A stretch of DNA of 64,000 nucleotides, taken from the NCBI GenBank assembly GCA_945901085.1, contig CAMDJV010000004.1, positions 1 through 64,000 on the forward strand, read 5' to 3'. Positions within the stretch are counted from its first letter, which is position 1. Each line of letters opens with the position of its first letter. The notes beneath the pieces were generated by a model, which was not told the DNA's origin, searched no databases, and saw only the letters and a list, made by a program, of their open reading frames with translations. This DNA is from Rhodovarius crocodyli. Lineage in GTDB: Bacteria > Pseudomonadota > Alphaproteobacteria > Acetobacterales > Acetobacteraceae. The translations under genes were made by a program, and so were the position numbers. Positions 59,415 through 64,000 of the stretch are shown here, in pieces.

Positions 59415-60589
59415 CCGAAATTTTCGACGTTGTTGTCGTCGGTGGTGGGCCATCGGGCGCCACGGCGGCGGATGATCTGGCCCGTGCCGGCCGGCATGTC
59501 CTGTTGCTCGACCGCGCAGGGCGCATCAAGCCCTGCGGCGGTGCCATTCCGCCTCGGGCGATTCGTGACTTCCAGATCCCCGACGAGCAGATCGTGGCGC
59601 GCATCAATTGCGCCCGGATCGTCGCGCCGTCGAAGAAATGGGTCGATATGCCGGTGGAAAATGGCTATGTCGGCATGGTCGATCGCGAGCATTTTGACGA
59701 ATGGCTGCGCGCGCGCGCAGCCGAACATGGTGCCGACTGGCGGCGTGGTAATTTCGAATCGATCAGCCGTGATGCCGATGGCCTCTCGGTGATCGAATAT
59801 ACCCCCAAGGGTTCGGAAGAGGTGGTGCGGGTGCGCGCACGCTGCGTGATCGGCGCCGATGGCGCACGCAGCAAGGTGGCCAAACAGGCCCTGCCCGACC
59901 AGCCAGTGCCCAAATGCGTCTATGCCTATCACGAGATCGTGGCCGCACCGCAGGATAGCGACTGGGACGGCAAACGCTGCGACGTGATCTATGAGGGCAA
60001 ATACTCGCCCGATTTCTACTCCTGGGTCTTTCCCCATGGCAGCACCGCCTCGATCGGCACGGGCAGTGCCAATAAGGGTTTTTCCCTGCGTGGTTCGATC
60101 GGCACCCTGCGCGCGAGCATGGGGATGGATGGCTGGCACACCATCCGCCGCGAGGGCGCGCCGATTCCGCTCAAGCCGCTGAAGAGATGGGATAATGGCC
60201 GCGACGTGGTGCTGGCGGGCGATGCAGCGGGCGTGGTTGCCCCAGCATCGGGTGAGGGCATTTACTACGCCATGCTGGGTGGCCGCCTGGCCGCGCTGGC
60301 GGCAGAAAAGCTGCTGGAGACCGGTGATGTCCGGGCGCTGAAAATGGCGCGGAAATTGTTCATGAAGGACCATGGCCAGGTGTTTCTGGTGCTTGGCATC
60401 ATGCAATTGTTTTGGTACCGTAATGACTGGACACGGGAGCGTTTCGTGAAAATGTGCAAAGACCCTGATGTCCAGCGCCTGACCTGGGAGGGATACATGA
60501 ATAAGAAACTTGTCCGCAGAGACCCGCTGGCGCATGCAAAGATATTCTTCAAGGACACGGCACAACTCCTGGGGCTGACACGGGCATGA
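59411..60589 (+). CDS. bchP: Geranylgeranyl diphosphate/bacteriochlorophyll reductase
   Basis: Reduces the geranylgeranyl tail to phytyl on bacteriochlorophyll, using FAD and NADPH. It is 392 residues. The FAD-binding N-terminus VVVVGGGPSGATAADDLAR, GRIKPCGGAIPPRAI, VIGADGARSKVAKQA and VVLAGDAAGVVAPASGEGIYYAM (second flavin motif) are all present. It is coupled to the upstream transporter and to hemC by ATGA overlaps. Confidence 0.95.
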   Translation: MTEIFDVVVVGGGPSGATAADDLARAGRHVLLLDRAGRIKPCGGAIPPRAIRDFQIPDEQIVARINCARIVAPSKKWVDMPVENGYVGMVDREHFDEWLRARAAEHGADWRRGNFESISRDADGLSVIEYTPKGSEEVVRVRARCVIGADGARSKVAKQALPDQPVPKCVYAYHEIVAAPQDSDWDGKRCDVIYEGKYSPDFYSWVFPHGSTASIGTGSANKGFSLRGSIGTLRASMGMDGWHTIRREGAPIPLKPLKRWDNGRDVVLAGDAAGVVAPASGEGIYYAMLGGRLAALAAEKLLETGDVRALKMARKLFMKDHGQVFLVLGIMQLFWYRNDWTRERFVKMCKDPDVQRLTWEGYMNKKLVRRDPLAHAKIFFKDTAQLLGLTRA

Positions 60590-61614
60590 GCGAGACATCA
60601 GAACGGACGCGACTCGACACCGCAGCCCAACACGACACGGGCTCCATGGTGCGCCCGCATCATCGCAACCTGCCGATGATGGTGGGCACCCGCGCCTCGC
60701 CACTCGCACTATACCAGACCCGGCATTTCCTCAGCCTGATCACGCGCTTCTGCCCCTTGATGCGTGGCCAGGATGCGTTTCAGGAACACCAGATCATCAC
60801 CTCGGGCGATGCGATCCAGTCGCGCCGCCTGGCCGAGATTGGCGGCAAGGGCCTCTTCGCCAAGGAAATCCATGAGGCGCTGCTGGATGGGCGTTGCGAT
60901 TTCGCCGTCCATTCGCTGAAGGATCTTGAGACCGAACTGCCCCCCGGCATCGTGCTGGCCTGCGTGCTGGAGCGGGAAGACCCGCGCGATGCCATCATCC
61001 TGGGTGCTGGCATGGAGGATGCGATTGATCCTTCCAACCCGCTCGCCGCCCTGCCGCAGGGCGCGCTGATCGGCACCTCCTCGGTGCGGCGTCAGGCGCA
61101 GTTGCTGGCAGCTAGGCCGGATCTGCGGATCGGCATGCTGCGCGGCAATGTGCAAACCAGGCTCAGCCGCGTTCATGGCGGCCATGTCAGCGCCACGCTT
61201 CTCGCCATCGCCGGCCTCAAGCGGCTCGAGATGGAGCGCGAGGCGGATCTGGTGCTCGAGCCGGAAATCATGGTCCCCGCCGCCTGCCAGGGCATTATCG
61301 GCGTGACCGTGCGCGAGGATGATGACGAGCTGCGCGAGATGCTCAGCGCCATCGAGCACAAGCCCTCGCGCATCGTGGCGGATGCCGAGCGGGCGCTGCT
61401 GGGGGCGCTTGATGGCTCCTGCCGCACGCCGATCGGCGCCTATGCCCGTCTGCTGCCGGACAACCAATTGCGGCTGACCGGGCTGATCGCTCGCGCGGAT
61501 GGAAGCTTCATCCTCAAGCGCGAAGTGGTGGGCCATGCCCGCGATGCGGCGCTGCTGGGCCGGGAGTTGGGCCTGGAATTGGGCGCGGATAGCCCGGCGG
61601 ATGTGTTTGGCTGA
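60586..61614 (+). CDS. hemC: Hydroxymethylbilane synthase (porphobilinogen deaminase)
   Basis: Polymerises four porphobilinogen molecules to hydroxymethylbilane. It is 342 residues, with an N-terminal extension of about 25 residues before the core VGTRASPLALYQ. Signatures are GGKGLFAKEIHEALLDG, FAVHSLKDLETELP, GTSSVRRQAQLLAARPDL and the AACQGIIGVTVRE region. The dipyrromethane-linked cysteine is expected in DGSCRTPIGAYA. It is coupled to bchP, an uncommon partner in published clusters, where idi is more usual. Confidence 0.95.
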   Translation: MSETSERTRLDTAAQHDTGSMVRPHHRNLPMMVGTRASPLALYQTRHFLSLITRFCPLMRGQDAFQEHQIITSGDAIQSRRLAEIGGKGLFAKEIHEALLDGRCDFAVHSLKDLETELPPGIVLACVLEREDPRDAIILGAGMEDAIDPSNPLAALPQGALIGTSSVRRQAQLLAARPDLRIGMLRGNVQTRLSRVHGGHVSATLLAIAGLKRLEMEREADLVLEPEIMVPAACQGIIGVTVREDDDELREMLSAIEHKPSRIVADAERALLGALDGSCRTPIGAYARLLPDNQLRLTGLIARADGSFILKREVVGHARDAALLGRELGLELGADSPADVFG

Positions 61615-61615
61615 A

Positions 61616-61656
61616 CGGGCGGCAGGGGGCGCGCCGAGTTGCCCCCTGCCCCGCCC
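61616..61656. terminator. Bidirectional hairpin between hemC and efflux gene
   Basis: A strong stem with CGGGCGGCAGGGGGC (61616-61630), a 10-nt loop and GCCCCCTGCC...GCCCG lies between two convergent stops. It can form on both transcripts and marks the right edge of the photosynthesis cluster. It has no following T-run on the plus strand. Confidence 0.65.
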
Positions 61657-61659
61657 GCG

Positions 61660-62808
61660 TCAACGCCGCCAGGCGAGATTGGCCATGACACTGCAGCCCA
61701 GAATGACCACCGCCATGGGCAGGCCCGAGGCATCATGCCACGCTCCCAGCACCGCCCCGGCCAGGCCACCCAGGCCGAATTGCAAAGTGCCCAGCAGCGC
61801 CGATGCCGTGCCCGCCAATGCGGCGAAATGCGCCATGCCCAGCACCGTGCCCAATGGCAGCACCACCCCCAGCATGGCGATATAGGCAAAGAGGCACAGG
61901 AAGATCACCGCAAAGCCCTGGCCTAGCCAGGTGGCTATTACGAGGCCCAGCGCGGCCACAGCCATGGCCCGCAGCATGCGGGTGAAGACCACCTCCCGCC
62001 CCCAGCGCTCAGCCAGCCAGCCCGAGGCCTGGCTGCCAGCGATGATCCCGGCCGCATTGATGCCGAACCAAATGCCATATTGGCCTGGGGCGATGCCGTG
62101 CACCTCCATGAAGACAGCGGGCGATCCGGCGATATAGGCGAACATGCCGGCAATGGCGCAACCTGACGCCAAGCCCGGGCGCAGAAAACGCCCATCGGCC
62201 AGCAGCGCGGCATAGGCGGCCAGAATCGCCCGTGGCCGCTGCCGCAGCCGCCTCTCGGGGGCATGGGTCTCCGGCAGCAGCAGCGCCACCAGCAGCAGCG
62301 CTGCAGCGGCGAAAAGCGCCAAAAAGATGAAGATCGCCCGCCAACCCAGCCAGGCGCTGAGCAACCCGCCCATAAAGGGCGCCAAGATCGGCGCCACGCC
62401 CATGATCAGCATGAGCCGGCCCATCAGCCGCACCGGGTCACGCAAATGCGCCACATCGCGCACCACGGCGCGCGCCACCACCATGCCGGCACAGCCACCC
62501 AGCGCCTGAACGAACCGCAGCGCCACCATCTGCGGCAGGGTCTGTGCCAGGGCACAGGCCAGCGAGGCCAGCAGAAACAGCCCGACGCCGACAAAAAGCG
62601 GCGGGCGGCGGCCGAAGCGGTCGGTCAAGGGGCCATAAATCAACTGGCCCAGCCCCATCCCCACGAAATAGCTGGCGATGGTGAGCTGCGCGCCGCCCGA
62701 ATCGCTGCCCAGCGCCATGGCCATCTCCGGCAGGGCGGGCAGGTACATGTCGATGGCCAGCGGTGCGAAGGCCGCAAGCAGACCCAGGATGAGCGGAAGC
62801 AGGCTCAT
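61660..62808 (-). CDS. Bcr/CflA-type multidrug efflux MFS transporter
   Basis: A 382-residue 12-helix major-facilitator drug exporter. The N-terminal block DMYLPALPEMAMAL is a hallmark of the Bcr/CflA branch. LIYGPLTDRFGRRPPL is the loop 2-3 motif A, and QALGGCAGMVVARAVVRDV is the branch's motif C region. The substrate is not predictable; bicyclomycin or cystine are examples in relatives. Its ATG overlaps the stop of the Hsp70-family gene. Confidence 0.87.
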   Translation of the reverse strand: MSLLPLILGLLAAFAPLAIDMYLPALPEMAMALGSDSGGAQLTIASYFVGMGLGQLIYGPLTDRFGRRPPLFVGVGLFLLASLACALAQTLPQMVALRFVQALGGCAGMVVARAVVRDVAHLRDPVRLMGRLMLIMGVAPILAPFMGGLLSAWLGWRAIFIFLALFAAAALLLVALLLPETHAPERRLRQRPRAILAAYAALLADGRFLRPGLASGCAIAGMFAYIAGSPAVFMEVHGIAPGQYGIWFGINAAGIIAGSQASGWLAERWGREVVFTRMLRAMAVAALGLVIATWLGQGFAVIFLCLFAYIAMLGVVLPLGTVLGMAHFAALAGTASALLGTLQFGLGGLAGAVLGAWHDASGLPMAVVILGCSVMANLAWRR

Positions 62809-64000
62809 CGCCCCGCCATCAGCGCCAGCCCCTCCGCCACCGAGGTGAATTCCCCACCGCCGGCCAGCCGCCCCGCGCCAAAACGCGCCTCGAAGATGCG
62901 CCGCACCGCGGGCACATAGGCGCTACCGCCGGTGAGGAAGACATGGTCAATCCCGCCATCCCCCAGCCCGGCCTCGCCCAGGGCTGCATCCACCGTGGCG
63001 GCGATGCGGGCGAGGTCACGCGCAATCCAGCCCTCGAATTCCTTCCGGGTGATGCGGCGTTGGATGGAAAAGCCGCCATGGCGGAAATCCAGCACCGCCG
63101 CCTCATCGGCCGAGAGCGCCGCCTTCACCGCCGCGACGGAACGGTAGAGCGAGAGCCCCTGCTCATCCTCGATCAGCCGGATCAAGGCGGCCAATTGCTC
63201 GGGCACGTCCGACAGCCGGGCGACCTCGGCGATGTCACGCAACTGCCGGGGGCTGCGCATCTGCGCCAGGCGATGCCATCGGGCAAAGCCGGCAAAGAAG
63301 GCGACAGGCACCGGCAGCGCCTGTTCGATCACCCGGTAATGCCCGCCCTGCCCCAACAGCGGCGCCACCGCATGGCGCAGGATGGCGGCGTCAAAATCAT
63401 CGCCAGCGATGCCAATGCCGGCATGGCCGAGGGCTTGGGTCGGCGCGCCTGGGGCAAAGCGCAGCACCGAGAAATCGCTGGTGCCGCCGCCAAAATCCCC
63501 CACCAGCACATGAGCGGGCGCATTGAGGCCACGGGCGAAACGATGCCCCGCCGCCTCAGGCTCGGCCACCAGGCGCAGATCGGTGATGCCCGCAGCCCGG
63601 AAGGCCGCTCTCAGCCGCTGCTCGGCGAGCGCGTCATCCGCGCCCTCCCCCACAAAGCGCACCGGCCGTCCGGCCACCACGGCAGAACCCGGCGGCACGC
63701 CCGCCTCGCGCAGCAAATGCCCCAGGAACAGGCCGACCAGCTCCTCCAGCTCCAGCACCCGGCCGAAGACCAGCGTGTCGCGCAGGCTGCGCTGGCCGAG
63801 ATGGCTCTTCAGCGACATCATCAGCCGGCAGGCGCCGGGGTCATCAAGATAGGCCTCCATGGCGGCGGGGCCGGCCATATGGGCGCGCCATGAGCCCTGG
63901 AAACAGAGGATGGAGCGGAATACCTCGCCAGTGGCGTGGCGGGCCACGCTTACGCCATCGGCGCCCAGGCGGGCGACCACGCTATTGGTGGTGCCGAAAT
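62805..64000 (-). CDS. Hsp70 family protein, YegD-like (5' partial)
   Basis: An actin-fold ATPase of the Hsp70 superfamily, cut by the window end. The frame runs from the window edge with FGTTNSVVARL (phosphate loop 1), VLVGDFGGGTSDFSVLRF (phosphate loop 2) and VFLTGGSAYVPAVRRIFEARFG (adenosine loop). It ends about EGLALMAGR without a substrate-binding domain, as in YegD-like proteins. The missing N-terminus is likely only a few residues. Its role as a chaperone is inferred. Confidence 0.87.
   Translation of the reverse strand, partial: FGTTNSVVARLGADGVSVARHATGEVFRSILCFQGSWRAHMAGPAAMEAYLDDPGACRLMMSLKSHLGQRSLRDTLVFGRVLELEELVGLFLGHLLREAGVPPGSAVVAGRPVRFVGEGADDALAEQRLRAAFRAAGITDLRLVAEPEAAGHRFARGLNAPAHVLVGDFGGGTSDFSVLRFAPGAPTQALGHAGIGIAGDDFDAAILRHAVAPLLGQGGHYRVIEQALPVPVAFFAGFARWHRLAQMRSPRQLRDIAEVARLSDVPEQLAALIRLIEDEQGLSLYRSVAAVKAALSADEAAVLDFRHGGFSIQRRITRKEFEGWIARDLARIAATVDAALGEAGLGDGGIDHVFLTGGSAYVPAVRRIFEARFGAGRLAGGGEFTSVAEGLALMAGR

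Overview
This is a high-GC, gene-dense chromosomal window from an alphaproteobacterium that makes bacteriochlorophyll. Its right-hand half is a large part of a photosynthesis gene cluster. It carries the oxygen-dependent cyclase gene acsF, and no oxygen-independent bchE is present here. Together with several Bug/TctC-type solute-binding proteins, an alpha-type ligase-associated DNA repair cassette and the gene order, this suggests an aerobic anoxygenic phototroph, possibly an acetic-acid-bacteria relative (Acetobacteraceae, Roseomonas/Roseococcus-like). That assignment is inference and was not tested by comparison. No tRNA, rRNA, insertion sequence, prophage or CRISPR array was seen.

Layout. 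Positions 1-13.1 kb are mixed metabolism: a DEAD-box RNA helicase (cut by the window start), glutaryl-CoA dehydrogenase, a possible tiny membrane protein, a 23S rRNA m5U-type methyltransferase, two tandem exported metallo-beta-lactamase-fold proteins, a Bug-type binding protein, and a coupled run of ABM monooxygenase, two amidohydrolases and a Rieske protein. An old-yellow-enzyme reductase and an S12 serine hydrolase follow. Positions 13.4-18.4 kb are envelope lipid genes: an LpxH-like phosphatase, a GT4 glycosyltransferase, a DUF374 acyltransferase, waaA and lpxK. Positions 18.4-19.05 kb hold no intact gene. They contain a decayed enoyl-CoA hydratase tail and a striking series of perfect palindromes. 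Positions 19-24.9 kb carry an FKBP isomerase, a MOSC protein, a TauE exporter, a lactonase-like amidohydrolase, an enolase-superfamily enzyme, a second Bug protein and a fasciclin protein. Positions 25-30.8 kb are the four-gene ligase-associated DNA repair set. An HpcH/HpaI aldolase, an iron-binding protein behind two Fur-like boxes, and inorganic pyrophosphatase follow.

The photosynthesis cluster occupies about 33.4-61.6 kb. On the minus strand, from bchF at 54747 down to crtB at 33392, 19 genes run almost without gaps (many ATGA-type overlaps): bchF-bchN-bchB-bchH-bchL-bchM-lhaA-puhA-puhB-puhC-orf-acsF-puhE-hemA-bchI-bchD-bchO-DUF3422-crtB. On the plus strand, diverging from bchF, are aerR/ppaA-ppsR-bchG-(BCD transporter)-bchP-hemC. 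The unit joins supply of tetrapyrrole precursor (hemA, hemC), Mg insertion (bchHID, bchO), methylation and ring closure (bchM, acsF), ring-D reduction (bchLNB), side-chain hydration (bchF), phytyl tail attachment and reduction (bchG, bchP), reaction-centre H subunit and assembly factors (puhABCE, lhaA), and phytoene synthesis (crtB). The regulators AerR and PpsR sit at the divergent promoter, where PpsR-like palindromes overlap candidate promoters on both strands. pufBALM, bchCXYZ, bchE, bchJ and the remaining crt genes are not in this window.

The right end holds a Bcr/CflA-type efflux transporter and an Hsp70-family protein cut by the window end. The most interesting leads are the palindrome array, the bchF/aerR regulatory region, a PpsR lacking the usual HTH-region cysteine, a Cys/His-bearing N-terminal extension on BchF, and a DUF3422 gene embedded in the bacteriochlorophyll operon.
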